DNA from: Parvibaculaceae bacterium
GTDB taxonomy: Bacteria > Pseudomonadota > Alphaproteobacteria > Parvibaculales > Parvibaculaceae
Length of the DNA: 64,000 bases
Assembly: GCA_028283765.1 (NCBI GenBank)
Contig: JAPWJY010000008.1
Span: 1,369,001-1,433,000 of the forward strand
Reading direction: 5' to 3'
In this document: positions 52,183 to 61,663 of the stretch, one piece after another
How the letters are laid out: every line of letters starts with the position of its first letter
How positions within the stretch are numbered: the stretch's first letter is position 1
The notes under the pieces: model-generated
Told to the model about the DNA's origin: nothing
The model's input: only the letters and a program-made list of their open reading frames with translations
Database searches by the model: none
Made by a program: the position numbers and the translations under genes

Positions 52183-53379
52183 TTACTTCGCCACCATCCG
52201 GGCCAGTTCCAGCCGGGCGCCCTGCAGTTCGATGAAGCCGGGGTGGCAGCGACTGGTTACGTTTTCGAAGGACGCTTTCGCATCGGCCATGCGGCCCTCG
52301 ATCAGTGAGACATACCCCACATAGAAGTTGGCCTCGCAGATATTGCCGAGTTCCTTGCTGTCTTCCGCGGCCTTGAGCACGGCGTTGGCCTTGATGTCGC
52401 CCAGATAGTAGGAAATGACCGGATAGGGCCACTGGCTCTGGTCAAGGCGGGCGGCATTGGAAAACAGTTCGTCGTGGTCTTCCTGCTTCGCGCGGGCATG
52501 GGCCAGATGCAGCCAGATCACGTCATAGGCGTCCGGCGTCCCCACGGTGAGGGAGATCGCCTTTTCATAATTCCCGACAGCGTCGGTGTACTGGCCCTTG
52601 AATACCTGTGTCAGTCCGAGACGGCTGTAGGCGAACGGGTCCTTCGGGGCCATTTTCATGGCTGTGTCGAAATCCGCGAACGCATGGGAGTAATCACCCA
52701 TATTGCTGTAGGTGAGCGCCCGGTTGGCATAGACCATGGGGTCGGAGGGATCGACGTTGATGGCATTGGCGTAAAAGATGAGCGCGCGGCCGGAATCGCC
52801 GACCATGTCATAGGCGGACGCCCTGGACGCATAGCCATGGCTGTCATAGGGATCGAGGCCGGGCAGGGCGTCGATGTCGGCGGAGGCCTCGCTCACGCGC
52901 CCGAGCATGGCGTAGGAGAGCGCCCGGCGCTCCAGCGCGAGGGGAAGGCCGGGCTGGATCTCCAGACATTTGCTGAAATCGGCGGCCGCATCCTCGAAAT
53001 CGGCCTGATTGAACAGAATCGTGCCGCGGCCGAAATAGGCGGGCAGAAAGCCGGGGGCAAGCTTGATCGCCTCGGAATAGGCGGCAATCGAGCCGTCAAT
53101 GTCGGCGGCCTTGCGCGCATATTCGCCCTTGAGGAAGAAAAGACGGGCCCTTTCGCCGCCGGTCACGCTTTTCCCGGCAAGCTTCCGGTTGACCTCATCA
53201 AGAGGAATCGGCGGCGGCTGGTCGTTGGTGCCGGCATTCGCCTGTGCAGCCGGCGGCGTTCCACCCCAGAAGCGAACGAAGCCGAGCCGGTCGGCGGCAA
53301 AGGCCAGCACGACAACGACCACGGCAACCCCGCCGATCACGGCAAGGCCTGTCTTCAATCCGGATGCAAAGCGACTCAT
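52183..53379 (-). CDS. Tetratricopeptide repeat protein, membrane-anchored
   Basis: A 398-residue protein. Residues 10-35 form an uncleaved signal anchor (GLAVIGGVAVVVVVLAFAA), followed by a Pro/Ala-rich linker and then about six to seven TPR units from residue 90, for example GSIAAYSEAIKLAPGFLPAY, DAAADFSKCLEIQPGLPLA and HAFADFDTAMKMAPKDPFAY. TPRs mediate protein contacts; the domain content resembles NlpI-type proteins but no specific function is claimed. I place the start at ATG 53379. It is divergent from the decarboxylase gene. Confidence 0.88.
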   Translation of the reverse strand: MSRFASGLKTGLAVIGGVAVVVVVLAFAADRLGFVRFWGGTPPAAQANAGTNDQPPPIPLDEVNRKLAGKSVTGGERARLFFLKGEYARKAADIDGSIAAYSEAIKLAPGFLPAYFGRGTILFNQADFEDAAADFSKCLEIQPGLPLALERRALSYAMLGRVSEASADIDALPGLDPYDSHGYASRASAYDMVGDSGRALIFYANAINVDPSDPMVYANRALTYSNMGDYSHAFADFDTAMKMAPKDPFAYSRLGLTQVFKGQYTDAVGNYEKAISLTVGTPDAYDVIWLHLAHARAKQEDHDELFSNAARLDQSQWPYPVISYYLGDIKANAVLKAAEDSKELGNICEANFYVGYVSLIEGRMADAKASFENVTSRCHPGFIELQGARLELARMVAK

Positions 53380-53800
53380 GGATGTCTGTCCGTTCCTGCT
53401 CGAAAGCCCGCATCGGCGCGGGGCGCCCATGCTGACGATGACGCCGGGCCTTGTCCACCTGTCTTAGTGAAGCAACCCCATGACCCCGTTAGACTCTCCA
53501 GAGAGGTCCCGATCTGGCCGGTGCGGCTTGTTTCAACGTCATTTCGTCATTATTCCGTCGCGTCAGAGCCATAATGGATCATGGGAAAGTCCCCTGTGGG
53601 ACACGCATGAAAATAAATGATCCGTAGGGGCATATTTCCTGTTGCGCCAGAGGCGGAATGCTTATATCCCGCGCACCTCAAGACGCACACGCACGTGCCG
53701 CTGGCCCCGTTGGGTGAAGAGCCCCAGTTGGTTTATGCAACGACGGAAGCGTCCTTTTTGGCTACTCCGGCTGATGGCCGGGACGGAAAGGGTGTTGACG
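53380..53800 (+). promoter_or_regulatory. Long 5' region of the ornithine/lysine decarboxylase gene with a short upstream ORF
   Basis: 421 bases separate the TPR gene from the decarboxylase. A short frame at 53658-53717 (MLISRAPQDAHARAAGPVG) has a good ribosome site, AGAGGCGGA, right before its ATG. A small hairpin (GTCCC CTGT GGGAC, 53589-53602) and further GC-rich inverted segments (CCGGCTGATGGCCGG near 53769) are present. Alphaproteobacterial speF genes are known to carry a conserved leader RNA (the speF motif). I could not verify the match by eye, so this is a candidate only. Confidence 0.45.
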
Positions 53801-55078
53801 ATGATTGCGACCGAAAAGGGCCTTGGTGCCCTCTCGCGCTTTTCTTCTTTTGAAAATGAAACCGTGGAAAACGACAGCGCGGCGTCCCGTCGTGCCGCGC
53901 TTGCCGTCGTGCCGAGCGCGCTGGCGCACACCGCCGAGCGCGGCGGCGTCTCCGGCAAGATCGCGGCCTATCTTGAAACGGCCGACTTGCCGAGCCCCTG
54001 CCTTGTCGTCGACGTCGACATCGTCGAGCAGAACTGGGTGGAACTTGCCCGCTCCCTGCCGACGGCGAAGATCTATTACGCGGTGAAGGCCAATCCCGCC
54101 AACGAGATCGTCTCGCGCCTTGCCGGGCTTGGCTCGTCGTTCGATACCGCCAGCATGGGCGAGATCGATCTGTGCCTTGAGCACGGCGTGCCGCCGTCGC
54201 GGCTTTCGTTCGGCAACACCATCAAGAAGGAACGCGACATTGCCGCGGCCTTCGCCAAAGGCGTGCGCATGTTTGCGTTCGATTCGATGGCCGAGCTTGA
54301 GAAGATCGCCCGCGTCGCGCCCGGATCGCGCGTCTATTGCCGTGTGCTGATGGAGTGCGAGGGAGCCGAATGGCCGCTGTCGCGCAAGTTCGGCTGCGAG
54401 CCACAGATGGCGGTCGATCTTCTGGTCGCCGCCCGCGACATGGGGCTCGATGCCTATGGCATCTCCTTCCATGTCGGTTCTCAGCAGACGGACCTTTCCC
54501 AGTATGACAAGGCGCTGTCTCACACATCGTCTCTGTTCGCGGCCTTGGGCGCGCGCGGGCTCGATCTGCGCATGGTCAATCTGGGCGGCGGCTTTCCCTC
54601 GCGCTACCGTACCGACGTGCCGACCATATCGGCCTATGGCGAAGCCATCATGACGGCGCTGACCCGCCATTTCGGCCACAGCCTGCCCGACATCATCATC
54701 GAGCCCGGCCGGGGCGTGGTGGGCGATGCCGGCGTCATTCAGGCGGAAGTGGTGCTGGTCTCGGAAAAGGGCGGCGCGGACGGACGACGATGGGTCTATC
54801 TCGACGTTGGCAAGTTCCATGGCCTGGCCGAGACGATGGACGAGGCGATCAAGTACCGCATCGAAACGCCCCATGACGGCAAGGAAACCTCGCCGGTCAT
54901 TCTGGCGGGACCGACCTGCGACAGCGCCGATATTCTCTACGAAAAGGCCGATTACCGCCTGCCGGTCGATCTGGTTGCCGGAGACAAGGTGCGGATTCTC
55001 GCCACGGGCGCCTATACCACGACCTATTCGGCGGTCTGCTTCAACGGCTTTCCGCCGCTGGCCAGCGTCTGCATCTAG
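53801..55078 (+). CDS. Ornithine/lysine decarboxylase (fold type III, PLP-dependent)
   Basis: Makes putrescine (or cadaverine). 425 residues; alanine-racemase-type barrel followed by a beta domain. PLP lysine is K96 in IYYAVKANP; other features are SFGNTIKKERDI, ISFHVGSQQTD, MVNLGGGFPSRY, EPGRGVVGDAG and the second active-site cysteine C373 in LAGPTCDSADIL. The first 45 residues are longer than in many relatives and are not conserved. The start at ATG 53801 has GGAAAGGG upstream. A GNAT acetyltransferase gene follows after a strong hairpin, a frequent pair in this group. Confidence 0.93.
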   Translation: MIATEKGLGALSRFSSFENETVENDSAASRRAALAVVPSALAHTAERGGVSGKIAAYLETADLPSPCLVVDVDIVEQNWVELARSLPTAKIYYAVKANPANEIVSRLAGLGSSFDTASMGEIDLCLEHGVPPSRLSFGNTIKKERDIAAAFAKGVRMFAFDSMAELEKIARVAPGSRVYCRVLMECEGAEWPLSRKFGCEPQMAVDLLVAARDMGLDAYGISFHVGSQQTDLSQYDKALSHTSSLFAALGARGLDLRMVNLGGGFPSRYRTDVPTISAYGEAIMTALTRHFGHSLPDIIIEPGRGVVGDAGVIQAEVVLVSEKGGADGRRWVYLDVGKFHGLAETMDEAIKYRIETPHDGKETSPVILAGPTCDSADILYEKADYRLPVDLVAGDKVRILATGAYTTTYSAVCFNGFPPLASVCI

Positions 55079-55129
55079 GTCCGAATCCGGCTCACGATGC
55101 CTTAACCGGCTCCCATCATCATCTTCATG

Positions 55130-55161
55130 CCCGAGCGCGCCTTCAACCGTGCGCGCTCGGG
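55130..55161 (+). repeat. 11-bp perfect hairpin between decarboxylase and GNAT genes
   Basis: Arms CCCGAGCGCGC (55130-55140) and GCGCGCTCGGG (55151-55161) enclose CTTCAACCGT. There is no T run, and the hairpin lies only 20 bases before the GNAT start. It may stabilise the upstream mRNA or limit translation of the second gene. Confidence 0.6.
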
Positions 55162-55180
55162 ATCATGGAGTCTGGACATC

Positions 55181-55723
55181 ATGAACAGTTTTTCTCTCAT
55201 TCCTGAAGAGCCCGGCCACAGCGCGGCCATCGATCGCCTGAACGACCGGGGCTTTGGCCGCGAGCGCTTCCGCAAGACGGTCTACAAGCTGCGCAAGGGT
55301 GTTCCGCCCGTCGCCTCCCTCTCTCTCGTCGCCCTCGACGCGGCAGGCCGGGTGGCGGGGTCCCTGCGCTTCTGGCCCGTGGCCATGGGCGTTGAAGCTG
55401 TGCCCGCCCTTCTGCTCGGGCCGCTGGTGGTCGATGAGACCCTGCGCGGCGGCGGCATCGGCTCGGCATTGATGAGGCGCGGGCTCGATCTTGCCCGGGC
55501 GCAGGGCCATCGCGCCGTCGTGCTGGTCGGCGATGAACCCTATTACCGCCGTTTCGGCTTCGAGCGCCGTCTGGCCCGGGATCTCCTGTTGCCGGGGCCT
55601 GTCGATGCCGAACGGTTTCTGGGCCTTGAACTGGCGTCCGGCGGCCTTGAGGGCGCGTCAGGGATGCTGAAGCCCGCAGGCGGCGGACGGCGTGTGGCCG
55701 CCACGGCGGGCAGGGCGGCCTGA
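55181..55723 (+). CDS. GNAT-family N-acetyltransferase (YhbS-like)
   Basis: A 180-residue acetyltransferase. The core contains ALLLGPLVVDETLRGGGIGSALMRRGLDLA, which is motif A with the acetyl-CoA pyrophosphate loop RGGGIGSAL. It continues with HRAVVLVGDEPYYRRFGFERR, as in YhbS. The Ala/Gly/Arg-rich C-terminus is low complexity. The start at ATG 55181 matches the beginning of the domain; the frame stays open to 55127, across the hairpin. It may acetylate a polyamine-related compound, given the neighbour, but this is speculative. Confidence 0.85.
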   Translation: MNSFSLIPEEPGHSAAIDRLNDRGFGRERFRKTVYKLRKGVPPVASLSLVALDAAGRVAGSLRFWPVAMGVEAVPALLLGPLVVDETLRGGGIGSALMRRGLDLARAQGHRAVVLVGDEPYYRRFGFERRLARDLLLPGPVDAERFLGLELASGGLEGASGMLKPAGGGRRVAATAGRAA

Positions 55724-55963
55724 CCGGCCTCGTCATCTCCGGCCTGATCATGCTATCCGGGGTCCGGTTCTTTTCCGCGATGCGGATCTGAGCCGGGCGA
55801 CGGGTTGTCTGCGGCCTCCCCGTTTCCCATGTATGGCGCTGCCCCTTCGTCCGGTGCATGATCGGACGAACGAATCAGGCAAAATCTGGAGGCGGGGTTG
55901 AGGCGTGGGCGGCATCAGGGGTGCCGCCGGAACCCGGATCCCGCAGGTCTTGGAAGGTATGGA

Positions 55964-56581
55964 ATGAACGATCCGCTAGCGACTTACATGAATCTGGTGC
56001 CAATGGTCGTCGAGCAGACGAACCGGGGCGAGCGCGCCTACGATATTTTCTCGCGCCTGCTCAAGGAGCGGATCATCTTCGTGGCCGGGCCCGTCGAGGA
56101 CGGCATGTCGACCCTGATCATCGCCCAGTTACTTTTTCTTGAGTCGGAAAACCCGAAAAAGGAAATCTCGATGTACATCAACTCGCCCGGCGGCGTGGTG
56201 ACATCGGGCCTCGCGATCTACGACACGATGCAATATATCCGCTCGCCGGTCTCGACCGTGTGCATCGGGCAGGCTGCCTCCATGGGCTCGCTTCTGCTCG
56301 CCGCCGGCGAAAAGGGCTTGCGCTATGCCCTGCCGAACGCCCGGATTATGGTGCATCAGCCGTCCGGCGGCTTTCAGGGCCAGGCAACGGATATCGTCAT
56401 CCATGCCAAGGAAACGATGGCCATCAAGGAGCGGCTGAACAGAATTTACGTTCACCACACCGGGCAACCATATGAGATTGTTGAAGAAAACCTTGAGCGC
56501 GACAATTTCATGAGCCCGGAACGGGCTCAGGAGTTCGGCATTATCGACCATGTCGGCGCGCTCAAGGCCGAAGAGGTATAG
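55964..56581 (+). CDS. clpP: ATP-dependent Clp protease proteolytic subunit
   Basis: Serine peptidase that forms the 14-subunit degradation chamber fed by ClpX or ClpA. 205 residues. The catalytic triad is S106 (QAASMGSLL), H131 (MVHQPSGG) and D180 (ERDNFMSPE). The N-terminal loop [21 protein letters not shown] is typical. The start at ATG 55964 lies just after GGAAGGTATGG. It is followed after 313 bases by clpX and then lon, a conserved quality-control block. Confidence 0.98.
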   Translation: MNDPLATYMNLVPMVVEQTNRGERAYDIFSRLLKERIIFVAGPVEDGMSTLIIAQLLFLESENPKKEISMYINSPGGVVTSGLAIYDTMQYIRSPVSTVCIGQAASMGSLLLAAGEKGLRYALPNARIMVHQPSGGFQGQATDIVIHAKETMAIKERLNRIYVHHTGQPYEIVEENLERDNFMSPERAQEFGIIDHVGALKAEEV

Positions 56582-56894
56582 GGAAGGGGTGCGGCAGGGA
56601 GACGAAGACTGACACAGTTTCATATCTGTTTTTTGTCAGGACTCTTGCCGAAACGTCTTTCGAGTATGATCTTATGGATTCTTGATTTCTCCCGGCCGGG
56701 CGTGGTCCCATGATGGGCGGGAAAACGGGAATCAGAGTTTCCGGTTCCAGATGGCGGGATCTCCCCGCCGCCGGGACCGGGTGAAACGGCACGGTTCATG
56801 CTTCTTCTTGGGGAGGCGAACCGGCCAATAACGGGCAGATCGCCACGGGCCGAAGAGGCGTGGTCTGTCCGGCTTCACGGCCCAGGGAGTACGG
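56582..56894. other. Intergenic region between clpP and clpX
   Basis: 313 bases with no supported gene. A weak stem-loop (CTGACACAG with CTG...GTCAG around 56609-56638) with a TTTTTT run lies soon after clpP and may terminate some transcripts. GGGAG before the clpX ATG is the ribosome site. The gap suggests clpX has its own promoter, but I could not place one with confidence. Confidence 0.45.
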
Positions 56895-58160
56895 ATGAGC
56901 AAGGTCAGCGGCGGTGACTCCAAGAACACGCTGTACTGTTCCTTCTGCGGCAAAAGCCAGCATGAGGTCAGAAAGCTAATTGCGGGACCGACAGTCTTTA
57001 TTTGCGACGAATGCGTCGAACTGTGCATGGACATCATCCGCGAGGAAAACAAAAGCTCGCTGGTGAAGTCGCGTGACGGTGTGCCGACGCCGCAGGAAAT
57101 CAGCAAGGTGCTGGACGATTATGTGATCGGCCAGTCCCACGCCAAGCGTGTGCTGTCCGTGGCGGTGCATAACCATTACAAGCGCCTCAACCACGCCGCG
57201 AAGAACAACGACGTCGAACTCGCCAAATCGAACATTCTTCTGATCGGCCCGACCGGCTGCGGCAAGACGCTGCTCGCCCAGACGCTGGCGCGCATCCTCG
57301 ATGTGCCCTTCACGATGGCCGACGCGACGACCCTGACGGAAGCCGGCTATGTCGGCGAGGATGTCGAGAACATCATCCTGAAGCTGCTCCAGTCGGCCGA
57401 TTACAACGTGGAACGGGCCCAGCGCGGCATCGTCTACATCGATGAGGTCGACAAGATCAGCCGCAAGTCGGACAACCCCTCGATCACGCGCGACGTGTCG
57501 GGCGAGGGCGTCCAGCAGGCGCTGCTCAAGATCATGGAAGGCACGGTTGCCTCCGTGCCGCCCCAGGGCGGCCGCAAGCATCCCCAGCAGGAATTCCTTC
57601 AGGTCGACACGACCAACATCCTGTTCATCTGCGGCGGCGCGTTCGCCGGGATCGAGAAGATCATCGGCCATCGCCGCAAGGGCTCGTCCATCGGCTTCGG
57701 CGCCAAGGTGATGGCGCCTGATGACCGGCGCACGGGCGACGTTCTGAAGGATCTGGAGCCTGAGGATCTGCTCAAGTTCGGCCTTATCCCCGAATTCGTC
57801 GGCCGCGTGCCGGTGCTCGCCACGCTGGAAGACCTCGACGAAGCGGCGCTGATGCAGATCCTGACCGAGCCCAAGAATGCGCTCGTGAAGCAGTATCAGC
57901 GGCTGTTCGAGATGGAAAATGTCCATCTGACCTTCTCGGAGGATGCGCTCAAGGCCATCTCCCGCAAGGCCATCGAGCGCAAGACCGGCGCGCGCGGCCT
58001 GCGCTCGATCATGGAATCGATCCTGCTCGACCCGATGTACGACCTCCCGGCGCTTGAAGGCGTGGAAGAGGTGGTCATCAGCGCCGAGGTGGTCGATGGC
58101 AATGCCAAGCCGCTCTACATCTATGCCGAGCGCAAGGGCGACGTGGGCACCAGCGCCTGA
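56895..58160 (+). CDS. clpX: ATP-dependent Clp protease ATP-binding subunit ClpX
   Basis: AAA+ unfoldase that recognises substrates and feeds ClpP. 421 residues. The zinc-binding domain has C15, C18 (CSFCGKSQ), C37 and C40 (CDECVELC). Walker A is [13 protein letters not shown], Walker B region [10 protein letters not shown], and sensor/pore segments GYVGEDVE and IGFGAKV follow; IGF is the loop that contacts ClpP. Length and order are normal for proteobacteria. Confidence 0.98.
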   Translation: MSKVSGGDSKNTLYCSFCGKSQHEVRKLIAGPTVFICDECVELCMDIIREENKSSLVKSRDGVPTPQEISKVLDDYVIGQSHAKRVLSVAVHNHYKRLNHAAKNNDVELAKSNILLIGPTGCGKTLLAQTLARILDVPFTMADATTLTEAGYVGEDVENIILKLLQSADYNVERAQRGIVYIDEVDKISRKSDNPSITRDVSGEGVQQALLKIMEGTVASVPPQGGRKHPQQEFLQVDTTNILFICGGAFAGIEKIIGHRRKGSSIGFGAKVMAPDDRRTGDVLKDLEPEDLLKFGLIPEFVGRVPVLATLEDLDEAALMQILTEPKNALVKQYQRLFEMENVHLTFSEDALKAISRKAIERKTGARGLRSIMESILLDPMYDLPALEGVEEVVISAEVVDGNAKPLYIYAERKGDVGTSA

Positions 58161-58183
58161 GACGGACGCGATCCTTGAAACAC

Positions 58184-58215
58184 CGGGCGGCAGGAACTTC
58201 GGCTCCTGCCGCCCG
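58184..58215 (+). terminator. Strong hairpin after clpX
   Basis: Arms CGGGCGGCAGGA (58184-58195) and TCCTGCCGCCCG (58204-58215) are perfect complements around ACTTCGGC; flanking CAC/GTG can extend the stem. It starts 24 bases after the clpX stop. There is no T run, so it may terminate inefficiently or protect the mRNA end. Confidence 0.65.
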
Positions 58216-58282
58216 TTGTGTCAGGGAGAAGAAGGATCGGGAGAGGGCTTTCAAGGCACGAATTCGACCCTTTGGGCCGGAC

Positions 58283-58311
58283 CTTGAAATGGCCGATGGA
58301 TACACCATTTA
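58283..58311 (+). promoter_or_regulatory. Heat-shock (RpoH-type) promoter upstream of lon
   Basis: CTTGAAAT at 58283-58290 matches the sigma-32 -35 element, and CACCATTTA, about 15 bases after TTGAAA, matches the -10 element. The predicted start near 58318 leaves a leader of about 300 bases before lon. lon is a sigma-32 gene in many proteobacteria. A second TAGAAT -10-like element is at 58571-58576. Confidence 0.65.
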
Positions 58312-58622
58312 GCCTATATGCAAGTCGAAATCCGGAAGAGCCCGGACGCCGATTTGGGTAATGATCTGGACCTGTGGAAACCGTCTTCATGACGGCACTT
58401 TCAGCCAGACAAGTGATTCCTTCCTGCTCCCCGTTCCCGGGGAGACCGGCAGAAGCGCATGAGGGCCTTTCAGGTCCGGTGCGGGGGCCATCGAAGCCCA
58501 CCGGTTGTTTCATTTCCTGGAAAGAGGCTTGCTGGAAGAACGGGGGTGCAAAGGCTGCATCTCCTGGTGCTAGAATTGATGCGACCGGACCATCGGGACA
58601 AGGAAGAGAGTGCAGGTATCAA

Positions 58623-61061
58623 ATGACTGAGAAAACGAATCTCTCTCGCAAGGGATCCAAGGCAGGCGGAGACACGCCGCTGCCCGTGCTGCCCTTGCGT
58701 GATATTGTCGTGTTCCCGCACATGATTGTTCCGCTCTTCGTGGGCCGGGACAAATCTGTACGCGCGCTTGAAAGCGTGATGCAGGAAGATAAGCAGATCC
58801 TGCTGGTCGCGCAGAAGAACCCCGGGGACGACAACCCGGGCATTGAAGATATTTATGACGTCGGCACCATCGGTTCCGTTCTCCAGCTCCTGAAACTTCC
58901 CGACGGGACGGTGAAGGTGCTGGTCGAGGGCGTGCGCCGGGCCGAAATCAATCGGTTCACGGAGAATGAGGAATTCTTCGAGGCCTTCATCTCGCCCATC
59001 GACGAGGACGAGGGACCCGTTTCCGAGCTTGAGGCGCTTGCCCGCACCGCGGTCACGCAGTTCGAAAGCTATGTGAAACTGAACAAGAAGGTGCCGCCGG
59101 AGGTTGTGGGTTCGGTCTCGCAGATCGAGGATCCCTCGAAGCTTGCCGACACCATCGCCAGCCACATCAACATCAAGCTGAGCGAGAAGCAGGAGCTTCT
59201 CGAAATGGCGACGGTGGCCGAGCGGCTGGAGCGCGTCTATTCGCTGATGGAAGGCGAGATCAGCGTGCTTCAGGTCGAAAAGCGCATCCGCAGCCGCGTC
59301 AAGCGCCAGATGGAGAAGACGCAGCGCGAGTACTATCTGAATGAGCAGATGAAGGCCATCCAGAAGGAACTCGGCGACGGCGAGGAGAGCAAGGACGAAC
59401 TGGCCGAACTTGAACAGCGGATCGACAAGACCAAGCTGTCGAAGGATGCGCGCGAGAAGGCTCATGCCGAGCTGAAGAAGCTCAAGCAGATGAGCCCGAT
59501 GTCGGCGGAAGCAACCGTCGTGCGCAACTATCTCGACTGGCTCCTGTCCGTGCCGTGGAACAAGCCGAGCCGCGTGAAGAAGGACCTGAAGGCCGCCCAG
59601 GCCATTCTCGATGCCGATCACTACGGTCTTGAGAAGGTGAAGGAACGCATTGTCGAATATCTCGCGGTCCAGAGCCGGTCGAACAAGCTGAAGGGTCCGA
59701 TTCTCTGCCTCGTCGGTCCTCCCGGCGTCGGCAAGACCTCGCTTGGCAAGTCGATCGCCAAGGCGACGGGCCGCGACTTCGTGCGCATGTCGCTGGGCGG
59801 CGTGCGTGACGAGGCCGAGATTCGTGGTCACCGCCGCACCTATATCGGCTCGATGCCCGGCAAGGTCATCCAGTCGATGAAGAAGGTGAAGCACACGAAC
59901 CCGCTGTTCCTGCTCGACGAGATCGACAAGATGGGCGCGGACTTCCGGGGCGACCCGTCCTCGGCGCTGCTTGAGGTGCTGGATCCCGAACAGAATGATT
60001 CGTTCGCGGATCACTATCTCGAGGTCGATTACGACCTGTCGGACGTGATGTTCGTCACGACCGCCAACACGCTCAACATTCCGGGTCCGCTCATGGACCG
60101 GATGGAGATCATTCGCATCGCGGGTTACACCGAGGATGAGAAGGTCGAGATCGCGCGTGGCCACCTGCTGGACAAGGCTGTCGAAGCCCATGGTCTGCGC
60201 AAGGGGGAATGGTCGATCACCGATGGCGCCCTGCGTCAGCTGATACGGGTCTATACCCGCGAGGCGGGCGTGCGCAGTCTTGAGCGCGAGATCAACAATC
60301 TCGCCCGCAAGGCCGTGAAGGAGATCCTGACGTCCGACAAGAAGTCGATCGAGGTCAACATCGACAACATCGAGACCTATGCCGGTGTGCCCAAGTACCG
60401 CTTCGGCGAGACGGAAGGCGAAGATCAGGTCGGCGTGGTTACGGGTCTTGCCTGGACCGAGGTGGGCGGTGAGTTGCTGACCATCGAAGGCGTCATGATG
60501 CCCGGCAAGGGCGGCATGATCGTGACGGGCAACCTGCGCGATGTGATGAAGGAATCGATTTCGGCCGCGAGTTCCTATGTGCGTTCGCGGGCGACGCGGT
60601 TCGGCATCAAGCCGCCGCTGTTCCAGAAGATGGACATTCATGTGCACGTGCCGGAAGGCGCAACGCCCAAGGATGGTCCCTCTGCCGGTGTCGGCATGGC
60701 GACAGCCATCGTGTCGGTGCTGACGGGTATTCCGGTCCGCAAGGATGTCGCCATGACCGGCGAGATCACGCTGCGCGGACGGGTGCTGCCCATCGGCGGC
60801 CTGAAGGAAAAGCTCCTTGCCGCGCTTCGGGGCGGCGTCAAGAAGGTGCTGATTCCCCAGGACAATGTGAAGGACCTGTCCGATATCCCGGATAATGTGA
60901 AGAACGGGATGGAAATTGTCCCGGTTTCGACCGTGGATGAGGTTCTGGCCCATGCTCTGGCCCAACCCCTGGTCCCGATTGAGTGGGATGAGGAGGCTTA
61001 TGCCGCGGAACAGGCCGCTCTTCGTAACAAATCGGGTGCAGAAGGCATCACAGCCCATTGA
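58623..61061 (+). CDS. lon: ATP-dependent protease Lon
   Basis: Soluble AAA+ serine protease that removes misfolded and regulatory proteins. 812 residues: N-terminal substrate domain ([23 protein letters not shown]), coiled-coil linker ([16 protein letters not shown]), ATPase with Walker [14 protein letters not shown] (K371), and a protease domain with the catalytic serine S687 in [10 protein letters not shown] and the lysine pair K728/K730 in [10 protein letters not shown]. The frame is open upstream to 58374, but that part is unconserved; AGGAAGAGAG lies before the chosen ATG. A long antisense frame is a shadow. Confidence 0.98.
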   Translation: MTEKTNLSRKGSKAGGDTPLPVLPLRDIVVFPHMIVPLFVGRDKSVRALESVMQEDKQILLVAQKNPGDDNPGIEDIYDVGTIGSVLQLLKLPDGTVKVLVEGVRRAEINRFTENEEFFEAFISPIDEDEGPVSELEALARTAVTQFESYVKLNKKVPPEVVGSVSQIEDPSKLADTIASHINIKLSEKQELLEMATVAERLERVYSLMEGEISVLQVEKRIRSRVKRQMEKTQREYYLNEQMKAIQKELGDGEESKDELAELEQRIDKTKLSKDAREKAHAELKKLKQMSPMSAEATVVRNYLDWLLSVPWNKPSRVKKDLKAAQAILDADHYGLEKVKERIVEYLAVQSRSNKLKGPILCLVGPPGVGKTSLGKSIAKATGRDFVRMSLGGVRDEAEIRGHRRTYIGSMPGKVIQSMKKVKHTNPLFLLDEIDKMGADFRGDPSSALLEVLDPEQNDSFADHYLEVDYDLSDVMFVTTANTLNIPGPLMDRMEIIRIAGYTEDEKVEIARGHLLDKAVEAHGLRKGEWSITDGALRQLIRVYTREAGVRSLEREINNLARKAVKEILTSDKKSIEVNIDNIETYAGVPKYRFGETEGEDQVGVVTGLAWTEVGGELLTIEGVMMPGKGGMIVTGNLRDVMKESISAASSYVRSRATRFGIKPPLFQKMDIHVHVPEGATPKDGPSAGVGMATAIVSVLTGIPVRKDVAMTGEITLRGRVLPIGGLKEKLLAALRGGVKKVLIPQDNVKDLSDIPDNVKNGMEIVPVSTVDEVLAHALAQPLVPIEWDEEAYAAEQAALRNKSGAEGITAH

Positions 61062-61105
61062 GCTTACATCGAGTTTGCGGGATATTGCGCCGCAACTAAC
61101 CAGCG

Positions 61106-61136
61106 AACGGGGACCCAAAGTCCCCGTTCATTGTTT
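61106..61136 (+). terminator. Intrinsic terminator of lon
   Basis: Arms AACGGGGAC (61106-61114) and GTCCCCGTT (61120-61128) enclose CCAAA and are followed by CATTGTTTT. It begins 45 bases after the lon stop, so hup is transcribed from its own promoter. Confidence 0.85.
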
Positions 61137-61187
61137 TGAAAGAGAGCGATCGTCGGTGATTCTATAGAGTTTCCTTACGATTTTGCT

Positions 61188-61217
61188 TTGACCCCCTCGG
61201 AACCCCGTGGCTAGACT
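61188..61217 (+). promoter_or_regulatory. Sigma-70 promoter of the HU gene
   Basis: TTGACC (61188-61193) and TAGACT (61212-61217) are separated by 18 bases and lie about 45 bases before the HU start codon, downstream of the lon terminator. Both hexamers match the sigma-70 consensus at most positions. Confidence 0.65.
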
Positions 61218-61262
61218 GCCACCCTTATTGGGGCTCCGTCCCGGAATAGAAAGAGGTCCATA

Positions 61263-61538
61263 GTGAACAAGAACGATCTCGTTGAAGTCGTTGCCGAAAA
61301 GGCAGGGCTTTCGAAGGCAGATGCAACCAAGGCGATCGACGCCGTTTTCGAAGGCATCACCGAAACGCTGACCAAGGGCGAAGATGTTCGCCTCGTCGGC
61401 TTTGGCACATTCGACGTATCGAATCGTGCAGCCACTGAGGGCCGCAATCCCCGCACCGGCGAGAAGATCCAGATTCCGGCTTCCAAGCAGCCGAAGTTCA
61501 AGGCCGGCAAGGGCCTCAAGGACGCCGTCAACGCCTGA
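61263..61538 (+). CDS. hupB: DNA-binding protein HU
   Basis: Small histone-like protein that bends and compacts DNA, 91 residues. The opening MNKNDLVEVVAEKAGLSKADATKAIDAVF, the GFGTFDVSNRAATEGRNPRTGE segment with the DNA-intercalating RNPRTGE, and PKFKAGKGLKDAVN are standard HU. GTG at 61263 is the start codon, with GAAAGAGG upstream. It follows lon as in many alphaproteobacteria. Confidence 0.97.
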   Translation: MNKNDLVEVVAEKAGLSKADATKAIDAVFEGITETLTKGEDVRLVGFGTFDVSNRAATEGRNPRTGEKIQIPASKQPKFKAGKGLKDAVNA

Positions 61539-61663
61539 CCGGCGACGCCTGCCGATCGGCCCTGATTACCCCGCAGGGGTGTGAGCCGGTTCCGGGAAAA
61601 TAATCAATCTGTCTGCGAGCCGGCCATCACCCAGTGAGGCCGGTTCGTTGCATTTGGGCGTCT

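Noticed and set aside
58470-61118. 882-codon open frame antisense to lon
   Set aside because: Mirror of the lon coding sequence with shadow-like composition and no recognisable domain; lon is unambiguous.
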